Source: Brachyhypopomus gauderio
Taxonomy: Eukaryota; Chordata; Actinopteri; Gymnotiformes; Hypopomidae
DNA: 64,000 nucleotides
Direction of reading: 5' to 3'
NCBI RefSeq assembly: GCF_052324685.1
Contig: NW_027506876.1
Location: forward strand, 1-64,000
A model generated the notes under the pieces. The model was not told where the DNA came from, ran no database searches, and saw only the letters and a program-made list of their open reading frames with translations. How positions within the stretch are numbered: position 1 is the first letter of the stretch; every line of letters starts with the position of its first letter. Of the stretch, positions 46,420-57,738 are shown one piece after another. Both the position numbers and the translations under genes were made by a program.

Positions 46420-46492
46420 GTTTCTGTAGTCTAGTGGTCATCACGTTCGCCTTACATGCGAAAGGTCCCTGGTTTGATACCAGGCAAAAACA
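46420..46492 (+). tRNA. tRNA-Val(TAC), C12/T38/T56/A68 variant
   Basis: D-stem, B-box and acceptor changes; T5 tail. Confidence 0.73.
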
Positions 46493-46931
46493 TGCTTTTT
46501 GATAGAATGGCAAACACACCACTGCTGTTTAGTGGTTTGTTGCCAGTGTAAAGGCCATCAGGGAGCTCTTCCCTTTAGATCCTCAAAGTAAGCTGTCAGT
46601 CTCATGTGATAGATACAGGAATGTTCTAAATCGCCATGTACCTTGATAGCAGTACTAATGCAGCCGGTTCAATCAAAATGAAACTCAGTGGAAACTTACC
46701 TGGTGCTTTGTCATGTTGTCTCCCAACGTAGAAAACTCATGCTACTCGGTTGATTTGTAGACGTTTGTGTTATAAAGGGATCGAATGATGTCAACATTTG
46801 GTGTTTGGATGTGAATGTTTTGTCTTAAAGCAGAGTAGACCTACTGCTTAGCCATTGTCGACATGATGACTTCCATGCTCTGATTGTATGAGGAAATGCC
46901 CACGAGAGATGTGCCCATTCAGACAAGCAAG

Positions 46932-47004
46932 GTTTCTGTAGTGTAGTGGTCATCACGTTCGCCTTACACGCGAAAGGTCCCTGGTTCGATACCAGGCAGA
47001 AACA
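46932..47004 (+). tRNA. tRNA-Val(TAC), intact
   Basis: All stems pair. Tail CTTCTTG. Confidence 0.95.
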
Positions 47005-47443
47005 TGCTTCTTGATAGAATGGCAAACACACCACTGCTGTTTAGTGGTTTGTTGCCAGTGTAAAGGCTATCAGGGAGCTCTTCCCTTTAGATCCTCAAAG
47101 TAAGCTGTCAGTCTCATGTGATAGATACAGGAATGTTCTAAATCGCCATGTACCTTGATAGCAGTACTAATGCAGCCGGTTCAATCAAAATGAAACTCAG
47201 TGGAAACTTACCTGGTGCTTTGTCATGTTGTCTCCCAACGTAGAAAACTCATGCTACTCGGTTGATTTGTAGACGTTTGTGTTATAAAGGGATCGAATGA
47301 TGTCAACATTTGGGGTTTGGATGTGAATGTTTTGTCTTAAAGCAGAGTAGACCTACTGCTTAGCCATTGTTGACATGATGACTTCCATGCTCTGATTGTA
47401 TGAGGAAATGCCCACGAGAGATGTGCCCATTCAGACATGCAAG

Positions 47444-47516
47444 GTTTCTGTAGTGTAGTGGTCATCACGTTCGCCTCACACGCGAAAGGTCCCTGTTTCG
47501 ATACCAGGCAGAAACA
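47444..47516 (+). tRNA. tRNA-Val(CAC), T53 variant
   Basis: T53-C61 mismatch; last T53 copy in the window. Confidence 0.84.
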
Positions 47517-47953
47517 TGCTTCTTGATAGAATGACAAACACCACTGCTGTTTAGTGGTTTGTTGCCAGTGTAAAGGCTATCAGGGAGCTCTTCCCTTTAG
47601 ATCCTCAAAGTAAGCTGTCAGTCTCATGTGATAGATACAGGAATGTTCTAAATCGCCATGTACCTTGATAGCAGTACTAATGCAGCCGGTTCAATCAAAA
47701 TGAAACTCAGTGGAAACTTACCTGGTGCTTTGTCATGTTGTCTCCCAACGTAGAAAACTCATGCTACTCGGTAGATTTGTAGACGTTTGTGTTATAAAGG
47801 TATCGAATGATGTCAACATTTGGTGTTTGGATGTGAATGTTTTGTCTTAAAGCAGAGTAGACCTACTGCTTAGCCATTGTCGACATGATGACTTCCATGC
47901 TCTGATTGTATGAGGAAATGCCCACGAGAGATGTGCCCATTTAGACATGCAAG

Positions 47954-48026
47954 GTTTCTGTAGTGTAGTGGTCATCACGTTCGCCTTACACGCGACAGGT
48001 CCCTGGTTCGATACCATGCAGAAACA
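47954..48026 (+). tRNA. tRNA-Val(TAC), C43/T64 variant
   Basis: T27-C43 and C50-T64 mismatches; T5 tail. Recurs 1536 bp on. Confidence 0.82.
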
Positions 48027-48465
48027 TGCTTTTTGATAGAATGGCAAACACACCACTGCTGTTTAGTGGTTTGTTGCCAGTGTAAAGGCTATCAGGGAGC
48101 TCTTCCCTTTAGGTCCTCAAAGTAAGCTGTCAGTCTCATGTGATAGATACAGGAATGTTCTAAATCGCCATGTACCTTGATAGCAGTACTAATGCAGCCG
48201 GTTCAATCAAAATGAAACTCAGTGGAAACTTACCTGGTGCTTTGTCATGTTGTCTCCCAACGTAGAAAACTCATGCTACTCGGTTGATTTGTAGACGTTT
48301 GTGTTATAAAGGGATCGAATGATGTCAACATTTGGGGTTTGGATGTGAATGTTTTGTCTTAAAGCAGAGTAGACCTACTGCTTAGCCATTGTTGACATGA
48401 TGACTTCCATGCTCTGATTGTATGAGGACATGCCCACGAGAGATGTGCCCATTCAGACAAGCAAG

Positions 48466-48538
48466 GTTTCTGTAGTGTAGTGGTCATCACGTTCGCCTTA
48501 CACGCGAAAGGTCCCTGGTTCGATACCAGGCAGAAACA
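48466..48538 (+). tRNA. tRNA-Val(TAC), intact
   Basis: All stems pair; GAGGACATG flank as at 8668. Confidence 0.95.
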
Positions 48539-48977
48539 TGCTTCTTGATAGAATGACAAACACACCACTGCTGTTTAGTGGTTTGTTGCCAGTGTAAAGG
48601 CTATCAGGGAGCTCTTCCCTTTAGATCCTCAAAGTAAGCTGTCAGTCTCATGTGATAGATACAGGAATGTTCTAAATCGCCATGTACCTTGATAGCAGTA
48701 CTAATGCAGCCGCTTCAATCAAAATGAAACTCAGTGGAAACTTACCTGGTGCTTTGTCATGTTGTCTCCCAACGTAGAAAACTCATGCTACTCGGTTGAT
48801 TTGTAGACGTTTGTGTTATAAAGGGATCGAATGATGTCAACATTTGGGGTTTGGATGTGAATGTTTTGTCTTAAAGCAGAGTAGACCTACTGCTTAGCCA
48901 TTGTTGACATGATGACTTCCATGCTCTGATTGTATGAGGAAATGCCCACGAGAGATGTGCCCATTCAGACAAGCAAG

Positions 48978-49050
48978 GTTTCTGTAGTGTAGTGGTCATC
49001 ACGTTCGCCTTACACGCGAAAGGTCCCTGGTTCGATACCAGGCAGAAACA
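48978..49050 (+). tRNA. tRNA-Val(TAC), intact
   Basis: All stems pair. Tail CTTCTTG. Confidence 0.95.
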
Positions 49051-49489
49051 TGCTTCTTGATAGAATGACAAACACACCACTGCTGTTTAGTGGTTTGTTG
49101 CCAGTGTAAAGGCTATCAGGGAGCTCTTCCCTTTAGATCCTCAAAGTAAGCTGTCAGTCTCATGTGATAGATACAGGAATGTTCTAAATCGCCATGTACC
49201 TTGATAGCAGTACTAATGCAGCCGGTTCAATCAAAATGAAACTCAGTGGAAACTTACCTGGTGCTTTGTCATGTTGTCTCCCAACGTAGAAAACTCATGC
49301 TACTCGGTTGATTTGTAGACGTTTGTGTTATAAAGGTATCGAATGATGTCAACATTTGGTGTTTGGATGTGAATGTTTTGTCTTAAAGCAGAGTAGACCT
49401 ACTGCTTAGCCATTGTCGACATGATGACTTCCATGCTCTGATTGTATGAGGAAATGCCCACGAGAGATGTGCCCATTTAGACATTAAAG

Positions 49490-49562
49490 GTTTCTGTAGT
49501 GTAGTGGTCATCACGTTCGCCTTACACGCGACAGGTCCCTGGTTCGATACCATGCAGAAACA
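49490..49562 (+). tRNA. tRNA-Val(TAC), C43/T64 variant
   Basis: As 47954; the base triplet before the gene reads AAAG after ACATT, a private flank change. T5 tail. Confidence 0.82.
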
Positions 49563-50001
49563 TGCTTTTTGATAGAATGGCAAACACACCACTGCTGTTT
49601 AGTGGTTTGTTGCCAGTGTAAAGGCTATCAGGGAGCTCTTCCCTTTAGGTCCTCAAAGTAAGCTGTCAGTCTCATGTGATAGATACAGGAATGTTCTAAA
49701 TCGCCATGTACCTTGATAGCAGTACTAATGCAGCCGGTTCAATCAAAATGAAACTCAGTGGAAACTTACCTGGTGCTTTGTCATGTTGTCTCCCAACGTA
49801 GAAAACTCATGCTACTCGGTTGATTTGTAGACGTTTGTGTTATAAAGGGATCGAATGATGTCAACATTTGGGGTTTGGATGTGAATGTTTTGTCTTAAAG
49901 CAGAGTAGACCTACTGCTTAGCCATTGTTGACATGATGACTTCCATGCTCTGATTGTATGAGGACATGCCCACGAGAGATGTGCCCATTCAGACAAGCAA
50001 G

Positions 50002-50074
50002 GTTTCTGTAGTGTAGTGGTCATCACGTTCGCCTTACACGCGAAAGGTCCCTGGTTCGATACCAGGCAGAAACA
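50002..50074 (+). tRNA. tRNA-Val(TAC), intact
   Basis: All stems pair; GAGGACATG flank. Confidence 0.95.
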
Positions 50075-50513
50075 TGCTTCTTGATAGAATGACAAACACA
50101 CCACTGCTGTTTAGTGGTTTGTTGCCAGTGTAAAGGCTATCAGGGAGCTCTTCCCTTTAGATCCTCAAAGTAAGCTGTCAGTCTCATGTGATAGATACAG
50201 GAATGTTCTAAATCGCCATGTACCTTGATAGCAGTACTAATGCAGCCGGTTCAATCAAAATGAAACTCAGTGGAAACTTACCTGGTGCTTTGTCATGTTG
50301 TCTCCCAACGTAGAAAACTCATGCTACTCGGTTGATTTGTAGACGTTTGTGTTATAAAGGTATCGAATGATGTCAACATTTGGTGTATGGATGTGAATGT
50401 TTTGTCTTAAAGCAGAGTAGACCTACTGCTTAGCCATTGTTGACATGATGACTTCCATGCTCTGATTGTATGAGAAAATGCCCACGAGAGATGTGCCCAT
50501 TCAGTCAAGCAAG

Positions 50514-50586
50514 GTTTCTGTAGTCTAGTGGTCATCACGTTCGCCTTACATGCGAAAGGTCCCTGGTTCGATACCAGGCAGAAACA
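50514..50586 (+). tRNA. tRNA-Val(TAC), C12/T38 variant
   Basis: C12-C23 mismatch but C56 and the B box are intact, unlike the other C12 copies. Confidence 0.84.
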
Positions 50587-51025
50587 TGCTTCTTGATAGA
50601 ATGACAAACACACCACTGCTGTTTAGTGGTTTGTTGCCAGTGTAAAGGCTATCAGGGAGCTCTTCCCTTTAGATCCTCAAAGTAAGCTGTCAGTCTCATG
50701 TGATAGATACAGGAATGTTCTAAATCGCCATGTACCTTGATAGCAGTACTAATGCAGCCGGTTCAATCAAAATGAAACTCAGTGGAAACTTACCTGGTGC
50801 TTTGTCATGTTGTCTCCCAACGTAGAAAACTCATGCTACTCGGTTGATTTGTAGACGTTTGTGTTATAAAGGTATCGAATGATGTCAACATTTGGTGTTT
50901 GGATGTGAATGTTTTGTCTTAAAGCAGAGTAGACCTACTGCTTAGCCATTGTTGACATGATGACTTCCATGCTCTGATTGTATGAGGAAATGCCCACGAG
51001 AGATGTGACCATTCAGACATGCAAG

Positions 51026-51098
51026 GTTTCTGTAGTGTAGTGGTCATCACGTTTGCCTCACACGCGAATGGTCCCTGGTTCGATACCAGGCAGAAACA
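51026..51098 (+). tRNA. tRNA-Val(CAC), T29/T44 variant
   Basis: T29-G41 wobble in the anticodon stem and A44 to T. Last gene before the distal-subfamily spacer begins. Confidence 0.88.
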
Positions 51099-51536
51099 TG
51101 CTTCTTGATAGAATGACAAACACACCACTGCTGTTTAGTGGTTTGTTGCCAGTGTAAAGGCTATCAGGGAGCTCTTCCCTTTAGATCCTCAAAGTAAGCT
51201 GTCAGTCTCATGTGATAGATACAGGAATGTTCTAAATCGCCATGTACCTTGATAGCAGTACTAATGCAGCCGCTTCAATCAAAATGAAACTCCGTGGAAA
51301 CTTACCTAGTGCTTTGTCATGTTGTCTCCCAACATAGAAAACTCATGCTACTCGGTTGATTTGTAGACGTTTGTGTTATAAAGGGATCGAATGATGTCAA
51401 CATTTGGGGTTTGGATGTGAATGTTTTGTCTTAAACAGAGTAGACCTACTGCTTAGCCATTGTTGACATGATGACTTCCATGCTCTGATTGTATGAGGAA
51501 ATGCCCACGAGAGATGTGCCCATTCAGACTGGCAAG

Positions 51537-51609
51537 GTTTCTGTAGTGTAGTGTTCATCACGTTCGCCTAACACGCGAAAGGTCCCTGGTTCGATACCAG
51601 GCAGAAACA
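51537..51609 (+). tRNA. tRNA-Val(AAC), T19 variant
   Basis: The only AAC copy (usually read as IAC after deamination). D-loop G19 is T, which removes the G19-C56 contact; all stems pair. The 5' spacer has a 2-bp deletion (TTAAACAGAG). Tail CTTCTTG. Confidence 0.87.
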
Positions 51610-52046
51610 TGCTTCTTGATAGAATGACAAACACCACTGCTGTTTAGTGGTTTGTTGCCAGTGTAAAGGCTATCGGGGAGCGCTTGCCTTTAGATCCTCA
51701 AAGTGAGCTGTCAGTCTCATGTGATCGATACAGGAATGTTCTAAATCGCCATGTACCTTGATAGCAGTACTAATGCAGCCGGTTCAATCAAAATTACACT
51801 CCGTGGAAACTTACCTAGTGCTTTGTCATGTTGTCTCCCAACATAGAAAACTCATGCTACTCGGTTGATTTGTAGACGTTTGTGTTATAAAGGTATCGAA
51901 TGATGTCAACATTTGGTGTTTCGATGTGAATGTTTTGTCTTAAAGCAGAGTAGACCTACTGCTTAGCCATTGTTGACATGATGACTTCCATGCTCTGATA
52001 GAATGAGGAAACGCCCACGAGAGATGTGCCCATTCAGACAAGCAAG

Positions 52047-52119
52047 GTTTCTGTAGTGTAGTGGTCATCATGTTCGCCTCACACGCGAAAGGTCCCTGGT
52101 TCGATACCAGGCAAAAACA
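52047..52119 (+). tRNA. tRNA-Val(CAC), T25/A68 variant
   Basis: G10-T25 wobble and C5-A68 mismatch; A68 here lacks the usual T5 tail (CTTCTTG). Confidence 0.82.
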
Positions 52120-52558
52120 TGCTTCTTGATAGAATGACATACACACCACTGCTGTTTAGTGGTTTGTTGCCTGTGTAAAGGCTATCGGCGAGCTCTTCCC
52201 TTTAGATCCTCAAAGTGAGCTGTCAGTCTCATGTGATCGATACAGGAATGTTCTAAATCGCCATGTACCTTGATAGCAGTACTAATGCAGCCAGTTCAAT
52301 CAAAATGAAACTCAGTGGAAACTTACCTAGTGCTTTGTCATGTTGTCTCCCAACATAGAAAACTCATGCTACTCGGTTGATTTGTAGACGTTTGTGTTAT
52401 AAAGGTATCGAATGATGTCAACATTTGGTGTTTGGATGTGAATGTTTTGTCTTAAAGCAGAGTAGACCTACTGCTTAGCCATTGTTGACATGATGACTTC
52501 CATGCTCTGATTGTATGAGGAAACGCCCACGAGAGATGTGCCCATTCAGACATGCAAG

Positions 52559-52631
52559 GTTTCTGTAGTGTAGTGGTCATCACGTTCGCCTCACACGCGA
52601 AAGGTCCCTAGTTCGATACCAGGCAGAAACA
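52559..52631 (+). tRNA. tRNA-Val(CAC), A52 variant
   Basis: A52-C62 mismatch in T stem and B box (AGTTCGATACC). Tail GCGTCTTG. Confidence 0.8.
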
Positions 52632-53068
52632 TGCGTCTTGATAGAATGACAAACACCACTGCTGTTTAGTGGTTTGTTGCCAGTGTAAAGGCTATCGGGG
52701 AGCTCTTCCCTTTAGATCCTCAAAGTGAGCTGTCAGTCTCATGTGATCGATACAGCAATGTTCTAATTCGCCATGTACCTTGATAGCAGTACTAATGCAG
52801 CCAGTTCAATCAAAATGAAACTCAGTGGAAACTTACCTAGTGCTTTGTCATGTTGTCTCCCAACATAGAAAACTCATGCTACTCGGTTGATTGGTAGACG
52901 TTTGTGTTATAAAGGTATCGAATGATATCAACATTTGGTGTTTGGATGTGAATGTTTTGTCTTAAAGCAGAGTAGACTTACTGCTTAGCCATTGTTGACA
53001 TGATGACTTCCATGCTCTGATAGAATGAGGAAACGCCCACGAGAGATGTGACCGTTCAGACAAGCAAG

Positions 53069-53141
53069 GTTTCTGTAGTGTAGTGGTCATCACGTTTGCC
53101 TCACATCCGAAAGGTCCCTGGTTCGATACCAGGCAGAAACA
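53069..53141 (+). tRNA. tRNA-Val(CAC), T29/T38/C39 variant
   Basis: C31-C39 mismatch closes the anticodon loop, T29-G41 wobble. Twin at 59198. Confidence 0.78.
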
Positions 53142-53578
53142 TGCTTCTTGATAGAATGACAAACACCACTGCTGTTTAGTGGTTTGTTGCCAGTGTAAAG
53201 GCTATCGGGGAGCTCTTCCCTTTAGATCCTCAAAGTGAGCTGTCAGTCTCATGTGATCGATACAGGAATGTTCTAAATCGCCATGTACCTTGATAGCAGT
53301 ACTAATGCAGCCGGTTCAATCAAAATTACACTCCGTGGAAACTTACCTAGTGCTTTGTCATGTTGTCTCCCAACATAGAAAACTCATGCTACTCGGTTGA
53401 TTTGTAGACGTTTGTCTTATAAAGGTATCGAATGATGTCAACATTTGGTGTTTCGATGTGAATGTTTTGTCTTAAAGCAGAGTAGACCTACTGCTTAGCC
53501 ATTGTTGACATGATGACTTCCATGCTCTGATAGAATGAGGAAACGCCCACGAGAGATGTGCCCGTTCAGACAAGCAAG

Positions 53579-53651
53579 GTTTCTGTAGTGTAGTGGTCAT
53601 CACGTTCGCCTCACACGCAAAAGGTCCCTGGTTCGATACCAGGCAGAAACA
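53579..53651 (+). tRNA. tRNA-Val(CAC), A41 variant
   Basis: C29-A41 mismatch in the middle of the anticodon stem. Next spacer has a 1-bp deletion. Twin at 59708. Confidence 0.83.
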
Positions 53652-54087
53652 TGCTTCTTGATAGAATGACAAACACCACTGCTGTTTAGTGGTTGTTGCC
53701 AGTGTTAAGGCTATCGGCGAGCTCTTCCCTTTAGATCCTCAAAGTGAGCTGTCAGTCTCATGTGATCGATACAGGAATGTTCTAAATCGCCATGTACCTT
53801 GATAGCAGTACTAATGCAGCCAGTTCAATCAAAATGAAACTCAGTGGAAACGTACCTAGTGCTTTGTCATGTTGTCTCCCAACATAGAAAACTCATGCTA
53901 CTCGGTTGATTTGTAGACGTTTGTGTTATAAAGGTATCGAATGATGTCAACATTTGGTGTTTGGATGTGAATGTTTTGTCTTAAAGCAGAGTAGACCTAC
54001 TGCTTAGCCATTGTTGACATGATGACTTCCATGCTCTGATTGTATGAGGAAACGCCCACGAGAGATGTGCCCATTCAGACATGCAAG

Positions 54088-54160
54088 GTTTCTGTAGTGT
54101 AGTGGTCATCACGTTCGCCTCACACGCAAAAGGTCCCTGGTTCGATACCAGGCAGAAACA
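54088..54160 (+). tRNA. tRNA-Val(CAC), A41 variant
   Basis: C29-A41 mismatch; 5' flank GACATGC instead of GACAAGC. Twin at 60217. Confidence 0.83.
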
Positions 54161-54597
54161 TGCTTCTTGATAGAATGACAAACACCACTGCTGTTTAGTG
54201 ATTTGTTGCCAGTGTAAAGGCTATCGGGGAGCGCTTGCCTTTAGATCCTCAAAGTGAGCTGTCAGTCTCATGTGATCGATACAGGAATGTTCTAAATCGC
54301 CATGTATCTTGATAGCAGTACTAATGCAGCCAGTTCAATCAAAATGAAACTCAGTGGAAACTTACCTAGTGCTTTGTCATGTTGTCTCCCAACATAGAAA
54401 ACTCATGCTACTCGGTTGATTTGTAGACGTTTGTGTTATAAAGGTATCGAATGATGTCAACATTTGGTGTTTGGATGTGAATGTTTTGTCTTAAAGCAGA
54501 GTAGACCTACTGCTTAGCCATTGTTGACATGATGACTTCCATGCTCTGATTGTATGAGGAAACGCCCACGAGAGATGTGCCCATTCAGACATGCAAG

Positions 54598-54670
54598 GTT
54601 TCTGTAGTGTAGTGGTCATCACGTTCGCCTCACACGCGAAAGGTCCATAGTTCGATACCAGGCAGAAACA
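54598..54670 (+). tRNA. tRNA-Val(CAC), A50/A52 variant
   Basis: Two of five T-stem pairs lost (A50-G64, A52-C62). Twin at 60727. Confidence 0.74.
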
Positions 54671-55109
54671 TGCTTCTTGATAGAATGACATACACACCAC
54701 TGCTGTTTAGTTGTTTGTTGCCAGTGTAAAGGCTATCGGCGAACTCTTCCCTTTAGATCCTCAAAGTGAGCTGTCAGTCTCATGTGATTGATACAGGAAT
54801 GTTCTAAATCGCCATGTACCTTGATAGCAGTACTAATGCAGCCAGTTCAATCAAAATGAAACTCAGTGGAAACTTACCTAGTGCTTTGTCATGTTGTCTC
54901 CCAACATAGAAAACTCATGCTACTCGGTTGATTTGTAGACGTTTGTGTTATAAAGGGATCGAATGATGTCAACATTTGGTGTTTGGATGTGAATGTTTTG
55001 TCTTAAAGCAGAGTAGACCTACTGCTTAGCCATTGTTGACATGATGACTTCCATGCTATGATAGAATGAGGAAACGCCCACGAGAGATGTGCCCGTTCAG
55101 ACAAGCAAG

Positions 55110-55182
55110 GTTTCTGTAGTGTAGTGGTCATCACGTTCGCCTCACACGCAAAAGGTCCCTGGTTCGATACCAGGCAGAAACA
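55110..55182 (+). tRNA. tRNA-Val(CAC), A41 variant
   Basis: C29-A41 mismatch; flank CTATGATAGAATG. Twin at 61239. Confidence 0.83.
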
Positions 55183-55619
55183 TGCTTCTTGATAGAATGA
55201 CAAACACCACTGCTGTTTAGTGATTTGTTGCCAGTGTAAAGGCTATCGGGGAGCGCTTGCCTTTAGATCCTCAAAGTGAGCTGTCAGTCTCATGTGATCG
55301 ATACAGGAATGTTCTAAATCGCCATGTACCTTGATAGCAGTACTAATGCAGCCGGTTCAATCAAAATTACACTCCGTGGAAACTTACCTAGTGCTTTGTC
55401 ATGTTGTCTCCCAACGTAGAAAACTCATGCTACTCGGTTGATTTGTAGACGTTTGTGTTATAAAGGGATCGAATGATGTCAACATTTGGTGTTTGGATGT
55501 GAATGTTTTGTCTTAAAGCAGAGTAGACCTACTGCTTAGCCATTGTTGACATGATGACTTCCATGCTCTGATTGTATGAGGAAACGCCCACGAGAGATGT
55601 GCCCATTCAGACATGCAAG

Positions 55620-55692
55620 GTTTCTGTAGTGTAGTGGTCATCACGTTCGCCTCACACGCGAAAGGTCCCTAGTTCGATACCAGGCAGAAACA
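55620..55692 (+). tRNA. tRNA-Val(CAC), A52 variant
   Basis: A52-C62 mismatch; preceded by the AATTACACTCC spacer. Twin at 61749. Confidence 0.8.
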
Positions 55693-56131
55693 TGCTTCTT
55701 GATAGAATGACATACACACCACTGCTGTTTAGTGGTTTGTTGCCAGTGTAAAGGCTATCGGCGAGCTCTTCCCTTTAGATCCTCAAAGTGAGCTGTCAGT
55801 CTCATGTGATCGATACAGGAATGTTCTAAATCGCCATGTACCTTGATAGCAGTACTAATGCAGCCAGTTCAATCAAAATGAAACTCAGTGGAAACTTACC
55901 TAGTGCTTTGTCATGTTGTCTCCCAACATAGAAAACTCATGCTACTCGGTTGATTTGTAGACGTTTGTGTTATAAAGGTATCGAATGATGTCAACATTTG
56001 GTGTTTGGATGTGAATGTTTTGTCTTAAAGCAGAGTAGACCTACTGCTTAGCCATTGTTGACATGATGACTTCCATGCTCTGATTGTATGAGGAAACGCC
56101 CACGAGAGATGTGCCCATTCAGACATGCAAG

Positions 56132-56204
56132 GTTTCTGTAGTGTAGTGGTCATCACGTTCGCCTCACACGTGAAAGGTCCCTAGTTCGATACCAGGCAGA
56201 AACA
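56132..56204 (+). tRNA. tRNA-Val(CAC), T40/A52 variant
   Basis: G30-T40 wobble plus A52-C62 mismatch. First half of the 1022-bp dimer. Twin at 62261. Confidence 0.79.
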
Positions 56205-56643
56205 TGCTTCTTGATAGAATGACATACACACCACTGCTGTTTAGTGGTTTGTTGCCAGTGTAAAGGCTATCGGCGAACTCTTCCCTTTAGATCCTCAAAG
56301 TGAGCTGTCAGTCTCATGTGATCGATACAGGAATGTTCTAAATCGCCATGTACCTTGATAGCAGTACTAATGCAGCCAGTTCAATCAAAATGAAACTCAG
56401 TGGAAACTTACCTAGTGCTTTGTCATGTTGTCTCCCAACATAGAAAACTCATGCTACTCGGTTGATTTGTAGACGTTTGTGTTATAAAGGGATCGAATGA
56501 TGTCAACATTTGGTGTTTGGATGTGAATGTTTTGTCTTAAAGCAGAGTAGACCTACTGCTTAGCCATTGTTGACATGATGACTTCCATGCTCTGATTGTA
56601 TGAGGAAACGCCTACGAGAGATGTGCCCATTCAGACATGCAAG

Positions 56644-56716
56644 GTTTCTGTAGTGTAGTGGTCATCACGTTCGCCACACACGCGAAAGGTTCCTGGTTCG
56701 ATACCAGGCAGAAACA
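56644..56716 (+). tRNA. tRNA-Val(CAC), A33/T48 variant
   Basis: Invariant U33 before the anticodon is A, and C48 is T (Levitt-pair position). Stems and B box intact. Second half of the dimer. Twin at 62773. Confidence 0.78.
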
Positions 56717-57153
56717 TGCTTCTTGATAGAATGACAAACACCACTGCTGTTTAGTGGTTTGTTGCCAGTGTAAAGGCTATCGGGGAGCTCTTCCCTTTAG
56801 ATCCTCAAAGTGAGCTGTCAGTCTCATGTGATCGATACAGCAATGTTCTAATTCGCCATGTACCTTGATAGCAGTACTAATGCAGCCAGTTCAATCAAAA
56901 TGAAACTCAGTGGAAACTTACCTAGTGCTTTGTCATGTTGTCTCCCAACGTAGAAAACTCATGCTACTTGGTTGATTTGTAGACGTTTGTGTTATAAAGG
57001 GATCGAATGATGTCAACATTTGGTGTTTGGATGTGAATGTTTTGTCTTAAAGCAGAGTAGACCTACTGCTTAGCCATTGTTGACATGATGACTTCCATGC
57101 TCTGATTGTATGAGGAAACGCCCACGAGAGATGTGCCCATTCAGACATGCAAG

Positions 57154-57226
57154 GTTTCTGTAGTGTAGTGGTCATCACGTTCGCCTCACACGTGAAAGGT
57201 CCCTAGTTCGATACCAGGCAGAAACA
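57154..57226 (+). tRNA. tRNA-Val(CAC), T40/A52 variant
   Basis: Second dimer, first half. Twin at 63283. Confidence 0.79.
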
Positions 57227-57665
57227 TGCTTCTTGATAGAATGACATACACACCACTGCTGTTTAGTGGTTTGTTGCCAGTGTAAAGGCTATCGGCGAAC
57301 TCTTCCCTTTAGATCCTCAAAGTGAGCTGTCAGTCTCATGTGATCAATACAGGAATGTTCTAAATCGCCATGTACCTTGATAGCAGTACTAATGCAGCCA
57401 GTTCAATCAAAATGAAACTCAGTGGAAACTTACCTAGTGCTTTGTCATGTTGTCTCCCAACATAGAAAACTCATGCTACTCGGTTGATTTGTAGACGTTT
57501 GTGTTATAAAGGGATCGAATGATGTCAACATTTGGTGTTTGGATGTGAATGTTTTGTCTTAAAGCAGAGTAGACCTACTGCTTAGCCATTGTTGACATGA
57601 TGACTTCCATGCTCTGATTGTATGAGGAAACGCCTACGAGAGATGTGCCCATGCAGACATGCAAG

Positions 57666-57738
57666 GTTTCTGTAGTGTAGTGGTCATCACGTTCGCCACA
57701 CACGCGAAAGGTTCCTGGTTCGATACCAGGCAGAAACA
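57666..57738 (+). tRNA. tRNA-Val(CAC), A33/T48 variant
   Basis: Second dimer, second half; flank CCCATGCAGAC is private. Twin at 63795. Confidence 0.78.

Larger units (their letters stand above)
36774..51290 (+). repeat. Tandem tRNA-Val satellite array, right block
   Basis: The array resumes right after the target-site duplication of the hAT insertion, in the same orientation and subfamily as the left block (spacer markers CCTGGTGC, CCAACGTAG, CTATCAGG). Unit lengths are 512, 510 and, for two copies with an internal tRNA deletion, 494 bp. A T53 marker is frequent between 36.8 and 47.5 kb. The right limit is approximate, set where spacer markers switch to the distal subfamily. Confidence 0.95.
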
